This document shows positions 48,107 through 57,113 of a DNA stretch of 64,000 bases, piece after piece. The notes beneath the pieces were generated by a model, which did no database searches, was not told where the DNA came from, and saw only the letters and a program-made list of their open reading frames with translations. The translations under genes were made by a program, and so were the position numbers. The stretch lies in contig CP078014.1 of assembly GCA_020544565.1 (NCBI GenBank), positions 3,598,016 to 3,662,015 on the forward strand, written 5' to 3'. The stretch is from Bradyrhizobiaceae bacterium. Lineage in GTDB: Bacteria > Pseudomonadota > Alphaproteobacteria > Rhizobiales > Xanthobacteraceae. Positions within the stretch are counted from its first letter, which is position 1. Each line of letters starts with the position of its first letter.

Positions 48107-49279
48107 ATGAAGACCAGCAAGCTTCTCAAGGTCGGTGCGAAGGCGGCGGGCATTGCCGCGGCCGTTACGCTGCTTTCGTCATCGGCGTTTGCCGCGGACC
48201 CGATCCGGATCGGCTCTGTGCTGTCGGTGACCGGACCGGCGTCTTTTCTCGGTGATCCGCAGAAGAAGACGATCGAGATGCTGACCGAGCAGATCAACGC
48301 CAAGGGCGGCATCAACGGCCGCAAGATCGAGCTGGTCATCTACGACGACGGCGGCGACGCCAACGCGGCGCGCACCTTTGCAAACCGCCTGGTCGATCAG
48401 GACAAGATCGTCGCCATGGTCGGCGGCTCCACCACCGGCACGACCATGTCGATGTTGCCGGTGTTCGAGGATGCCGAGCTACCCTTCATGTCGATGGCGG
48501 GAGCGTTGCAGGTCGTGAAGCCGACCAAGAAGTGGGTCTTCAAGACGCCCCAGACCGACACGATGGCCTGCGAGAAGATCTTCGCCGATCTGAAGGCGCG
48601 CAATCTGACGTCGATCGCGCTCGTGTCCGGCACCGACGGCTTCGGGCGCTCGATGCGCGACCAGTGCGTTGCCGTGGCGCCGAATTATAACATCAAGATC
48701 GTGCATGAGGAAAGCTTCGGCCCGCGCGACTCCGACATGACGCCGCAGCTCACCAACGTGCGGGGCCGGTCGGACGTTCAGGCGGTGGTCGTGCCGGGCA
48801 TCGGGCAGGCTCCGGCCATTCTGGTGCGCAACTACAAGCAGATGAACATCACGCTTCCGCTCTATGTCAGCCATGGCGTGGCTTCGAAGGAGTTCATCAA
48901 GCTCGCGGAGGGCGGAGCTGAAGGCGGGCGGCTGCCGGCCCCCGCGCTGCTGCTCGGCGACAAACTCGCCGCCAGCGATCCGCAGCGCAAGCCGGTCATG
49001 GCCTATATCAACGACTATGAGAAGAAGACGGGACAGCCGGTCTCCGCCTTCGGTGCGTTCATGCATGACGGCTTTCTCATGGTCGTCGAAGCGATCGAGC
49101 GGGCCAAGTCGACCGATCCCGCCAAGATCCGGGCGCAGATCGAGGCGACCAAGAGGTTCGTCGGTGTGAACGGCATCTACACCATGGCCCCGAACGATCA
49201 CATGGGCCTCGATCTCACCGGCTTCCGCATGGTCGAGATCCGCGGCAACGACTGGGTGCCCGTTCCGGAAGCGAAGTAA
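48107..49279 (+). CDS. ABC transporter substrate-binding protein, branched-chain/aromatic type
   Basis: 390-residue periplasmic binding protein of the HAAT (LivJ-like) class. The Sec signal peptide (about 1-31, ending SSSAFA-AD) precedes IRIGSVLSVTGPASFLGDPQKKTIEMLTEQINAKGGINGRKIELVIYDD, a standard type-I fold start. Start ATG 48107 with GGAGGGAACTC. It is the first of five transporter genes in a row. In related bacteria proteins of this class bind aromatic acids as well as amino acids; given the cluster, an arylacetate or arylpyruvate ligand is inferred. Confidence 0.93.
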   Translation: MKTSKLLKVGAKAAGIAAAVTLLSSSAFAADPIRIGSVLSVTGPASFLGDPQKKTIEMLTEQINAKGGINGRKIELVIYDDGGDANAARTFANRLVDQDKIVAMVGGSTTGTTMSMLPVFEDAELPFMSMAGALQVVKPTKKWVFKTPQTDTMACEKIFADLKARNLTSIALVSGTDGFGRSMRDQCVAVAPNYNIKIVHEESFGPRDSDMTPQLTNVRGRSDVQAVVVPGIGQAPAILVRNYKQMNITLPLYVSHGVASKEFIKLAEGGAEGGRLPAPALLLGDKLAASDPQRKPVMAYINDYEKKTGQPVSAFGAFMHDGFLMVVEAIERAKSTDPAKIRAQIEATKRFVGVNGIYTMAPNDHMGLDLTGFRMVEIRGNDWVPVPEAK

Positions 49280-49353
49280 CAGGCCAAGCTCTGGATCGCT
49301 TGACGTGGGCGTGGCGCACGCGATGCGCCGCGCTCCACCTGAAAGGTGCCGCG

Positions 49354-50229
49354 GTGACGACCGACATTGTCCAGTATGTTCTGTCCGGAGTGACGGTGGG
49401 CGCCGTTTATGCGCTCATCGCTCTCGGATTCACGCTGATCTATAACGCATCGCATGTCGCCAATTTCGCTCAGGGCGATTTTGCGATGATCGGGGCGATG
49501 TCCGCCGTCTATCTCGGCGCAACCGGCATGCCGGTGGTGGCGGCGGCGATCGTGGCGACCGCGGTGGCCGCGGCCACCGGCTTCCTGCTCTATCGGCTGG
49601 CCGTCGATCAGGCCCGGGGCAGCCCGGTTCTCGGCCTGATCGTGCTGACGATCGGCGCAGGTGTGTTCATCAAGGGCGTTGCCCAGCTCGTGTTCGACAA
49701 GCGGTTTCACTCGCTGCCGGCATGGTTCGGCGATCGTCCGATCCAGATCCTGGGCGCGACCATCCTTCCTCAAAGTCTCGTCGTGCTGGCAGGAGGCGCT
49801 GTCATCGTCGTCGGCCTGGCGTTTTTCACGTCGCGGATGTTGCTCGGCAAGGGCATGCTGGCCGCATCCCAGAATTCGCTCGCGGCCTATCTCGTCGGAA
49901 TGAACGTCCGGTCGATCGTGACGCTGGCGTTTGTGATCTCGGCGGCGATCGGCGGCCTCGCCGGCATTCTCGCGGCGCCCATCACATTGACGAGCTACGA
50001 CGCCGGCACGCTGCTGTCGCTCAAGGGATTTGCCGCTGCGATGCTGGGCGGGATGGGAAGTCCTGTCGGTGCGGTGGTGGGCGGCCTGCTGCTCGGCATT
50101 GTCGAGGCGTTCGCCAGCGGGCTGATTTCATCCGCCTACAAGGACTCCTTCGCCTTCGTGGTGATCCTGGCGGTGCTGTTTATCCGGCCGCAGGGCTTGA
50201 TGGGCACGCTGTTGCGTGAGCGGGTTTGA
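49354..50229 (+). CDS. ABC transporter permease, LivH-type
   Basis: 291-residue inner-membrane permease with about eight hydrophobic helices. Family landmarks: LSGVTVGAVYALIALGFTLIYNASHVANFAQGDFAMIGA at the N-terminus and GLAGILAAPITLTSYDAGTLLSLKGFAAAMLGGMGSPVGAVVGGLLLGI, the cytoplasmic coupling loop. GTG 49354 has an AAAGGTG site and gives the family N-terminus; the frame is open 18 codons earlier. It pairs with the LivM-type permease beginning five bases after its stop. Confidence 0.93.
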   Translation: MTTDIVQYVLSGVTVGAVYALIALGFTLIYNASHVANFAQGDFAMIGAMSAVYLGATGMPVVAAAIVATAVAAATGFLLYRLAVDQARGSPVLGLIVLTIGAGVFIKGVAQLVFDKRFHSLPAWFGDRPIQILGATILPQSLVVLAGGAVIVVGLAFFTSRMLLGKGMLAASQNSLAAYLVGMNVRSIVTLAFVISAAIGGLAGILAAPITLTSYDAGTLLSLKGFAAAMLGGMGSPVGAVVGGLLLGIVEAFASGLISSAYKDSFAFVVILAVLFIRPQGLMGTLLRERV

Positions 50230-50233
50230 AGCC

Positions 50234-51178
50234 ATGAACCCGTTGATCTCGCGTTTTGGCGGCGTTCTGGTGCTGCTGGCAATCGTCCTGCTGCTGCCGC
50301 TGCTGCTGACGTCGAATTATCATTTTCGTGTGCTGTCGCTGATCTTCATCTCCGGTCTCGCGGCCATCGGACTCAATCTGTTGATGGGGTTCGCGGGACA
50401 GGTCAGCCTCGGTCATGCCGGATTCATGGGGATCGGAGCCTACACCGTCGCGATCCTGCCGGAGCAGCTCGGCTTGTCCTCTCTCGGTGCGATCTGGGTG
50501 GGCGCGTTGATCTCCGGCCTGCTCGCCTTCGCGGTGGGTCGTCCGATTCTCAAACTGAAAGGCTATTATCTTGCCGTCGCCACGCTCGGTTTCGGCTTCC
50601 TGATTTCGCAGATCATCGGCAACGAAGCCCATTGGACCGGTGGCCCCGACGGCATGAGCGTGCCGCGTCTGGCGATCCTGGGATGGCGGATTCGCAGCGC
50701 CGAGGCATGGTACTGGATTTCCGGCGTCGTCCTGATTATCGGCGTTCTGATCGCCCAGAATATCGTCAACAGCTCCACCGGCCGCGCGCTGCGCGCCATC
50801 CACGACAGCGAAATCGCCGCGCAGGTCGTGGGCGTCGATATTTCCCGACAGAAATTGAAAGTGTTCGTGCTGTCGGCGATCTACGCCTCGCTCGCGGGAT
50901 CGCTGATGGCGCTCAGCACCGGCCACATCACGCCGGATTCGACGGCGGGCTTTCTCCGATCAATCGAACTGCTCACGATGGTGGTGCTGGGTGGTCTCGG
51001 CTCCATCTTCGGCTCGATCCTTGGCGCGGCGATCCTGATCCTGCTGCCGCAGGTGCTGACGGTGTTCCACGATTATGAGCATCTGATGCTGGGTCTGATC
51101 ATGATGCTGTGCGTCATTCTGCTGCCGTCGGGAATGGTGCCGACCGTGCAACGCTGGCTCAAGCGCGAGGCGTCATGA
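50234..51178 (+). CDS. ABC transporter permease, LivM-type
   Basis: 314-residue second permease of the importer. Landmarks: LIFISGLAAIGLNLLMGFAGQVSLGHAGFMGIGAYTVAIL, LKLKGYYLAVATLGFGFLI, GRALRAIHDSEIAAQVVGVDI and VVLGGLGSIFGSILGAA. It has about nine to ten membrane helices. Start ATG 50234, or GTG 50216 overlapping the LivH-type gene. Its stop overlaps the ATPase start (ATGA), so the two are translationally coupled. Confidence 0.92.
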   Translation: MNPLISRFGGVLVLLAIVLLLPLLLTSNYHFRVLSLIFISGLAAIGLNLLMGFAGQVSLGHAGFMGIGAYTVAILPEQLGLSSLGAIWVGALISGLLAFAVGRPILKLKGYYLAVATLGFGFLISQIIGNEAHWTGGPDGMSVPRLAILGWRIRSAEAWYWISGVVLIIGVLIAQNIVNSSTGRALRAIHDSEIAAQVVGVDISRQKLKVFVLSAIYASLAGSLMALSTGHITPDSTAGFLRSIELLTMVVLGGLGSIFGSILGAAILILLPQVLTVFHDYEHLMLGLIMMLCVILLPSGMVPTVQRWLKREAS

Positions 51179-51960
51179 CCGCTCTCCTGACGATCGAGAA
51201 CGTATCGGTGGCGTTTGGCGGCATCAAAGCCGTTCAGAACGTGTCGTGGCAGATTCCGCAAGGATCGATCTATTCCATCATCGGCCCGAACGGCGCCGGC
51301 AAAACGACGTTGTTCAATATCATTTCCGGCATCTATGCCCCGGACCAGGGCTCGATCCGCCTGCGCGGCGAGGAGATCGGAGGCTTGAGGCCGGACCTGC
51401 TGGCGCGACAGGGGCTGTCGCGGACGTTCCAGAACTTGCAGGTCTTCATGCGCATGTCGGCCGCGGACAATGTGATGGTCGGGTGCCATCTGCACGAGAA
51501 GACCTCGATGCTGGCGCAGATAGCCGGCTGGCCGAGCGTATCGCGTGAAAACCGCGCGAGCCTTGAACGCGCGCGGGAGTTGCTGGATTTCGTCGGGTTG
51601 AAAGATCATCAGGGCCGGTCCGCGAGCGCGATGTCCTATGGCGCCCTCAAGCGCCTGGAGATCGCCCGCGCCCTTGCCACCAGGCCGGTGATCATTCTGC
51701 TGGATGAGCCGGCTGCGGGCTGCAATCCCACCGAGACCGCCGAAATCGAGACGTTGATCCGCAAGATCGCCGCTTCGGGGGTCACCGTGCTTCTGGTCGA
51801 GCACGACATGAAGCTGGTGATGCGCGTGTCCAGCCGGATTTTGGTGCTGGATCGAGGCCAGCTGATTTGCGAGGGCGATGCCAGACGCGTGCAGCAGGAT
51901 GACCGGGTGATTACCGCCTATCTCGGGACTCATGGATCGCGCGAGGCCGCCAGTGCTTGA
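51175..51960 (+). CDS. ABC transporter ATP-binding protein, LivG-type
   Basis: 261-residue cytoplasmic ATPase. Walker A GPNGAGKTTLFNIISG, Q-loop within LSRTFQNLQVF, an ABC signature in the form SAMSYGALKRLEIARAL (variant of LSGGQ), Walker B VIILLDEPAAG and H-loop VEHDM are all seen. The LivG-specific C-terminal extension (LICEGDARRVQQDDRVITAYLG) is present. Start ATG 51175 overlaps the LivM-type stop. The signature motif has Tyr-Gly-Ala in place of Gly-Gly-Gln, a variation common in this subfamily. Confidence 0.93.
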   Translation: MTALLTIENVSVAFGGIKAVQNVSWQIPQGSIYSIIGPNGAGKTTLFNIISGIYAPDQGSIRLRGEEIGGLRPDLLARQGLSRTFQNLQVFMRMSAADNVMVGCHLHEKTSMLAQIAGWPSVSRENRASLERARELLDFVGLKDHQGRSASAMSYGALKRLEIARALATRPVIILLDEPAAGCNPTETAEIETLIRKIAASGVTVLLVEHDMKLVMRVSSRILVLDRGQLICEGDARRVQQDDRVITAYLGTHGSREAASA

Positions 51961-52660
51961 GCTTACCGACGTCAGCAGCAGCTACGGACGCATCGAGGTT
52001 CTGCACGGCATCACGCTGCGCGTGTCGCCGGGCAAGATCGTCGCGCTGATCGGCTCGAACGGGGCCGGCAAGACCACGCTGCTGCGGGCCGTGTCGGGTG
52101 TTCAGCCGATCAGCCGCGGGCGCATCACCCTGGAAGGGCAACCGCTGAACCGGCTGCAGGCGCATGTCCGCGTGCAGCTCGGTCTCGCGCAGGTCCCGGA
52201 AGGGCGGCAAATCTTCAATGGGCTCACGGTTGAAGACAATCTGCTGCTCGGCGGATGGACGCGAGCGCGCGGGGAATCGGAGGCCGGTCTTACCGCGGCC
52301 TACGACATGTTCCCGGTTCTTTGTGAGCGCCGCCATTCACTGGCGGGATCGTTGTCGGGCGGGCAGCAGCAGATGCTGGCGATCGGCCGGGCGCTGATGA
52401 GCAATCCGCGCATCCTGCTGATGGACGAGCCAAGCATGGGGCTGTCGCCCGTGCTCATTGATCTGGTGTTTGAGGCGATCACTCACCTGAAGAAGAAGGG
52501 GCTGACGATTCTTCTGGTGGAGCAGAACGCGAGCCTTGCGTTGTCGATGGCGGACGAAGCGCACGTGATGGAAACGGGGCGCATCGTCTTGCGCGGCACA
52601 GGCGCGGAGCTTGCTGCGGATCCGCGCGTTCAGGAATTGTATCTGGGTTTTTCGAAGTAG
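51953..52660 (+). CDS. ABC transporter ATP-binding protein, LivF-type
   Basis: 235-residue second ATPase of the importer. Walker A GSNGAGKTTLLRAVSG, VPEGRQIFNGLTVEDNLLLGG (LivF landmark), ABC signature LSGGQQQMLAIGRAL, Walker B ILLMDEPSMGLSP and H-loop VEQNAS are intact. GTG 51953, overlapping the LivG-type stop and preceded by GCGAGG, gives the normal family N-terminus; ATG 51932 is an alternative. It is the last gene of the five-gene importer; the molybdoenzyme genes follow after 153 bp. Confidence 0.93.
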   Translation: MLELTDVSSSYGRIEVLHGITLRVSPGKIVALIGSNGAGKTTLLRAVSGVQPISRGRITLEGQPLNRLQAHVRVQLGLAQVPEGRQIFNGLTVEDNLLLGGWTRARGESEAGLTAAYDMFPVLCERRHSLAGSLSGGQQQMLAIGRALMSNPRILLMDEPSMGLSPVLIDLVFEAITHLKKKGLTILLVEQNASLALSMADEAHVMETGRIVLRGTGAELAADPRVQELYLGFSK

Positions 52661-52813
52661 GCGCTCGGTGCCGCCGGTGTCTCTGGCGGTGGGAGATCAG
52701 GTGACGTTTCGAGGCGGCCGGAAGGCGATATCGGCATCAGCGTGAATCGATGAACGCAACCGCCGCCAACAACGCTCAGCCCGAGCGCCCGAAAGCTGGT
52801 GATGGAGGATTTC

Positions 52814-55564
52814 ATGAACATCCCTCGCAAAGTGGAGCATTTTCCGTCCTTTTGCTTCAACTGCGTCTCGGGTCCTGACTTTCTGAAGGTCAAGGTCGAG
52901 AACGGTGTCGCCACCGAGATCGAGCCGAACTTCGATGCCGAGCAGGTTCATCCGGGACGCGGGCGGCCATGCGTCAAGGCTTATGGTCTGGTGCAGAAGA
53001 CCTATAATCCCAATCGCATTCTCACCCCGATGAAGCGGACGAACCCGAAGAAAGGGATGAAGGAGGATCCCGGGTTTACGCCGATCTCCTGGGATGAGGC
53101 GCTGGACATCATCGCGACGCGCCTGCGCGCGATCCGCGAGAAGGGCGTGATCGATGAGTCCGGCACGCCGCGTCTGGCGGCGAGCTTTGGTCACGGCGGC
53201 ACGCCGGCCAATTACATGGGCTCGTTCCCCGCTTTCCTCGCGGCATGGGGGCCGGTCGATTATTCGTTCGGCTCCGGACAGGGCGTGAAATGCATCCATT
53301 CCGAGCATCTCTACGGCGAGTTCTGGCATCGCGCCTTTACTGTCTGTCCCGATACGCCGAACTGCAAATATGTGATTTCCTGTGGCGCCAATGTCGAGGT
53401 CACCGGAGGGCCGACCGCGGTCTGGCGCCATTCGGAGGCCCGGATTCACGGCTACAAGCGCGTCAGCGTCGAGCCGCATCTGTCGATCACCGGGGCCTGT
53501 TCGGCGGAATGGGTGCCGATCCGGCCGAAGACGGATGCCGCATTCCTGTTCGCCCTGATCAATATTCTCGTCTGCGAAACGGAACTGGCGAGACTGGACG
53601 TTCCGTTTCTGCGCGACCGGACGGCGTCGCCCTATCTGGTCGGCCCGGACGGTCTGTACCTGCGCGAGCCGGACACGGGAAAGCCGTTGCTGTGGGATAC
53701 GGCGACGTCGTGCGCGGTCCCGTTTGATGCGCCCGGCGCGATCCCCGCGGTTGAAGGGCGTCATCGGGTGGCCCACGCGATCACCATCGGGGCGGATGCC
53801 GCGCGCATCGACTATCGCGATATCGAAGGCGTCACCGCCCACCAGATGCTGGTGGAGCATATGGCGCGCTATACGCCGGAGTGGGCCGAGACAATCTGCG
53901 ACGTGCCGGCGCAGACGATCCGCCGGATCGCCGGCGAATATCTGGAGGCCGCGAGTATCGGGGCGACGATCGAGATCGACGGCGAGGTCCTGCCGCTGCG
54001 TCCCGTCGCCGTCACGCTTGGCAAATCGGTCAACAATGGCTGGGGCGCTTACGAGTGCTGCTGGGCGCGCACGGTTCTCGCCGTGCTGGTCGGGGCGCTG
54101 GAAAATCCCGGCGGCACGCTCGGGACCACGGTGCGGATCAACAAGCCGCAGGACAACCGGCACACCAGCGTGAAGCCCGGCGAAGACGGCTTCATGGTCC
54201 AGTATTTCAACCCGACCGGGTCGAATTCGTGGGAGCAGAGGCCGTCGACGCGCAACCTGCATCGCACCCTGGTCCCGATCGTCGGTCGCAACGGCGGCTG
54301 GAGTCAGGCGCTCGGACCGACGCAGCTCGCGTGGCTGCTGTCGGAAAAGGTGCCGAGCGACTGGAATTTCCCCGAGCCGATCCATCCCGAACTCTGGTTC
54401 GTCTATCGCTCGAACCCGGCGATTTCGTTCTGGCAGACGCGGCTTCTCGCCGAGACCATCGCCAAGTTTCCGTTCATGGTCGCCTTCGCCTACACGATCG
54501 ACGAAACCAACTATATGGCCGACCTCCTTCTGCCGGAGGCGACGGACCTGGAGTCGAACCAGCTCATCCGGGTGACCCAGAGCAAATACATGGAGCAGTT
54601 CTGGGATTGCATTGGCGTGGTCCTGCGCACCAAGGCGGTCGAACCGCAAGGCGAGGCGCGCGATTTTACCTGGATATCCGGCGAACTCGCCAAGCGCGTC
54701 GGCCTGCTCGAAGGCTATGTCGCGCAGCTCAATCGCGGCATCTCCGGCGTGTCACCGCTGAAGGGCGAGACCTACGATTTCAGTCTGTCGGCGGATCGGC
54801 CGCCCGAGTCCGACGAAGTCTGGGACGCGGTGTGCAAGGCGGCGACCGCCACGCTGTCGGACGGACAGGAATGCCATGGCCTCGACTGGTTCAGGGAGCA
54901 TGGCTTCTGGACCAAACCGATCTCGCGACTGCAATGGTATCTGTCGCCGACTCTCGCAAAGCAGGGCCTGCGCTATGAGCTTCCCTATCAGGAGCGGCTG
55001 ATGCGCGTCGGCCGCGAACTTGGCAACCGCCTGCATGAGAGAGGCATGCACTGGTGGGACGAGCAGCTCACCGAATATGTCGCCTTGCCCGACTGGCATG
55101 ACGTGCCGGGGCACTGGGAGCGCGCGCTCGTCGAGGCCGGCGGCAGACCGGAGGATTTCCCGTTCTGGCTGCTGACCACCAAGAGCATGCAATACCACTC
55201 GGGAGGCAACGCCGCGATCGCGTTGATGGATGAGGTGTCGACAAACCTCCGGGGATATACCGGCGTCATGCTCAACGCCGATACGGCGGCGACGCTCGGC
55301 ATCGGCGAGGGCGACCGGGTGGAGGTGCGCTCCCACATCGGCGCGACCTATGGCAGGGCGGCGCTGATGAAGGGGATCCGGCCGGACACGGTCGTCATTC
55401 TCGGTCAGTTCGACCATTGGGCGACGCCTTATATCAAGGACCAGGAACGCGCGAGCCTCAATACGGTGGCGCCGATGTCGATCGAGCTGACGGATGCGAC
55501 CGGATCGGGCGCGGACATCGTGCGCGTCAGCGTGCGCCGCATGGACAAGGAGAGGGCATCATGA
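52814..55564 (+). CDS. padB: Molybdopterin oxidoreductase catalytic subunit, PadB-like
   Basis: 916-residue member of the DMSO-reductase superfamily, with overall length and three-subunit context like phenylacetyl-CoA:acceptor oxidoreductase PadB of Thauera, which oxidises the alpha carbon of phenylacetyl-CoA to phenylglyoxylate without O2. Seen: Cys14 and Cys17 (FCFNC) and Cys53 (RGRPCVKAY); the third Cys of the usual CxxCxxxC is missing (Pro21). Mo-cofactor segments include VEPHLSITGACSAEWVPIRPKTDAA and LVGALENPGGTLG; the molydopterin-binding C-terminal domain begins near GYTGVMLNADTAATLGIGEGDRVEV. There is no Tat signal, so it should be cytoplasmic, as a CoA-ester substrate demands. Start ATG 52814 with GGAGG; overlaps the next gene (ATGA). 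The substrate call is inference. Confidence 0.8.
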   Translation: MNIPRKVEHFPSFCFNCVSGPDFLKVKVENGVATEIEPNFDAEQVHPGRGRPCVKAYGLVQKTYNPNRILTPMKRTNPKKGMKEDPGFTPISWDEALDIIATRLRAIREKGVIDESGTPRLAASFGHGGTPANYMGSFPAFLAAWGPVDYSFGSGQGVKCIHSEHLYGEFWHRAFTVCPDTPNCKYVISCGANVEVTGGPTAVWRHSEARIHGYKRVSVEPHLSITGACSAEWVPIRPKTDAAFLFALINILVCETELARLDVPFLRDRTASPYLVGPDGLYLREPDTGKPLLWDTATSCAVPFDAPGAIPAVEGRHRVAHAITIGADAARIDYRDIEGVTAHQMLVEHMARYTPEWAETICDVPAQTIRRIAGEYLEAASIGATIEIDGEVLPLRPVAVTLGKSVNNGWGAYECCWARTVLAVLVGALENPGGTLGTTVRINKPQDNRHTSVKPGEDGFMVQYFNPTGSNSWEQRPSTRNLHRTLVPIVGRNGGWSQALGPTQLAWLLSEKVPSDWNFPEPIHPELWFVYRSNPAISFWQTRLLAETIAKFPFMVAFAYTIDETNYMADLLLPEATDLESNQLIRVTQSKYMEQFWDCIGVVLRTKAVEPQGEARDFTWISGELAKRVGLLEGYVAQLNRGISGVSPLKGETYDFSLSADRPPESDEVWDAVCKAATATLSDGQECHGLDWFREHGFWTKPISRLQWYLSPTLAKQGLRYELPYQERLMRVGRELGNRLHERGMHWWDEQLTEYVALPDWHDVPGHWERALVEAGGRPEDFPFWLLTTKSMQYHSGGNAAIALMDEVSTNLRGYTGVMLNADTAATLGIGEGDRVEVRSHIGATYGRAALMKGIRPDTVVILGQFDHWATPYIKDQERASLNTVAPMSIELTDATGSGADIVRVSVRRMDKERAS

Positions 55565-56214
55565 GCAAGCGCTATGCAATGGCGATCGATCTGAGGCGCT
55601 GTGTCGGCTGCCAGACCTGCACGGCGGCCTGCAAGAGCGCCAATGCCACGCCGCCAGGCGTGCAATGGCGGCGGGTGGTCGACTTCGAGGCCGGCGATTT
55701 TCCGAATGTGCGACGCACCTTCATGCCGGTCGCGTGCATGCACTGCGCCGATCCGCCCTGCATGCACGTCTGCCCGACGACGGCGACGAAAAAGCGCGAC
55801 GACGGGCTGGTCACCATCGATTACGATATCTGCATCGGTTGCGCCAACTGTGTCATGGCGTGTCCCTATGATGCCCGCTCCATCGAACATGAGCCGCAAT
55901 TCGCCTATGGCACCGCCATGGAGTCGGAGACTGCGCGCTTCGACGAAGGCAAGCTCGGCGTCGCCACCAAATGCACGTTCTGCAAGGACCGAATCGATGA
56001 AGCCGCGCGCACCGGAAAAACCCCGGGCGTCGATCCCGAGGTCACGCCGGCCTGCGTGAATTCCTGCATCTCCGGCGCCATGCATTTTGGCGACGTGAAT
56101 GATCCGAACTCCAATATTTCGCAGTTGCTTCGGGAGACGCAGCACTTCCGCATGCATGAGGAACTGGGCACGGATCCGTCCGTCTTTTATATCTGGGATG
56201 AGGGCGGGACGTGA
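55561..56214 (+). CDS. padC: Four-cluster ferredoxin subunit, PadC/DmsB-like
   Basis: 217-residue electron-transfer subunit of the molybdoenzyme. Four Cys groups are visible: CVGCQTCTAACKSAN, CMHCADPPCMHVCP, CIGCANCVMACP, and CTFC with CVNSC near residues 138-180, as expected for four Fe-S clusters. There is no export signal (MSKRYAMAIDLRRC), in keeping with a cytoplasm-facing complex. ATG 55561 overlaps the PadB-like stop, and its own stop overlaps the PadD-like start (GTGA). It passes electrons from the Mo site to the membrane anchor. Confidence 0.9.
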   Translation: MSKRYAMAIDLRRCVGCQTCTAACKSANATPPGVQWRRVVDFEAGDFPNVRRTFMPVACMHCADPPCMHVCPTTATKKRDDGLVTIDYDICIGCANCVMACPYDARSIEHEPQFAYGTAMESETARFDEGKLGVATKCTFCKDRIDEAARTGKTPGVDPEVTPACVNSCISGAMHFGDVNDPNSNISQLLRETQHFRMHEELGTDPSVFYIWDEGGT

Positions 56215-57113
56215 GCAGGAAGGACAAGGTCATCGATCGCGTCGCCCCGCGTCTGCAAACGAATTGGGACATTCGCGGCGCGCTCAATTTCATTTTTGGC
56301 GGGCAGGGCGCGGGCCTCCTCGTCGCAACCGCCTGTGCAACGACGCTGCCGCTCGATTTGCGGCTGCTTGTGGCGCTCGCTCTCGCGTTCATCGGCGCGG
56401 GGCTCTTTTGCGTCTGGTTGAAGATCGGCCGTCCGTGGCGGGCGCTGCACGTTTTTCGCCGACCGACCACGTCGTGGATGTCGCGGGAAGCCTGGATCGC
56501 GCCGATCATCTTCGCCCTCGGCGCGGCCGTCGTCATTCTGGAGTCCCGCGCGGCCGCCGTGGCGCTCGGGCCGCTTGGTCTGATCTACGCCTATGCGCAG
56601 GGACGGATTCTCAAGGCCAATATCGGCATTCCGGCGTGGCGGCGCTGGTCCTGCGTCGCCATGATCGTCGCAACCGCGCTGGTCGAAGGATTCGCCATTC
56701 TCCTGCTTGCTGCGCTGGTATGGCCGGCGCTGATGTCGTTCGCCTGGCTGCTTGCCGGGCTCATCGGCGTCCGTTATCTCGCATGGCGATTCTATCGCAG
56801 CGATCTGGACAAGGCGGGAGCGCCGATGGCCACGCTCGATGTCCTCGGCAAGTTGAATGTCCGCTTCACCCTGATCGGTCACGTCGCGGCTGCAGTGTTC
56901 GTGATCGCCGGGGCGTGGAGCGGCCAGCCCTTGCTGGTCGGGCTCGGCGCCGGCCTCGCCTTCATCGAAGGCGCGCTATTCAAATATGTTCTGGTGTGTC
57001 GCGCCGCGTTTTTTCAGGGCTTCGCCCTGCCGAAGATGCCGTCGCGCGGCAAGGGCCCGCCCAGCGACGGCGTCCGGCCGGGCTGGCGGCAGGAGGCGGG
57101 TCCGGGAGCATGA
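56211..57113 (+). CDS. padD: Membrane anchor subunit, PadD/DmsC-like
   Basis: 300-residue integral membrane protein with about eight hydrophobic helices and a cytoplasmic Arg/Lys-rich N-terminus, of the DmsC type. Visible segments include FIFGGQGAGLLVATACATTL, IGRPWRALHVFRRPTTSWMSREAW (a conserved DmsC-family stretch) and LIYAYAQGRILKAN. It would pass electrons to the quinone pool. GTG 56211 overlaps the PadC-like stop. It ends the rightward set of cluster genes. Confidence 0.85.
   Translation: MSRKDKVIDRVAPRLQTNWDIRGALNFIFGGQGAGLLVATACATTLPLDLRLLVALALAFIGAGLFCVWLKIGRPWRALHVFRRPTTSWMSREAWIAPIIFALGAAVVILESRAAAVALGPLGLIYAYAQGRILKANIGIPAWRRWSCVAMIVATALVEGFAILLLAALVWPALMSFAWLLAGLIGVRYLAWRFYRSDLDKAGAPMATLDVLGKLNVRFTLIGHVAAAVFVIAGAWSGQPLLVGLGAGLAFIEGALFKYVLVCRAAFFQGFALPKMPSRGKGPPSDGVRPGWRQEAGPGA

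Noticed and set aside
52814..57113. Molybdoenzyme operon as DMSO, thiosulfate or nitrate reductase
   Set aside because: There is no Tat signal on the catalytic subunit, so the active site should face the cytoplasm, and no respiratory-reductase maturation chaperone is adjacent. The CoA-ester gene context favours a PadBCD-like role.
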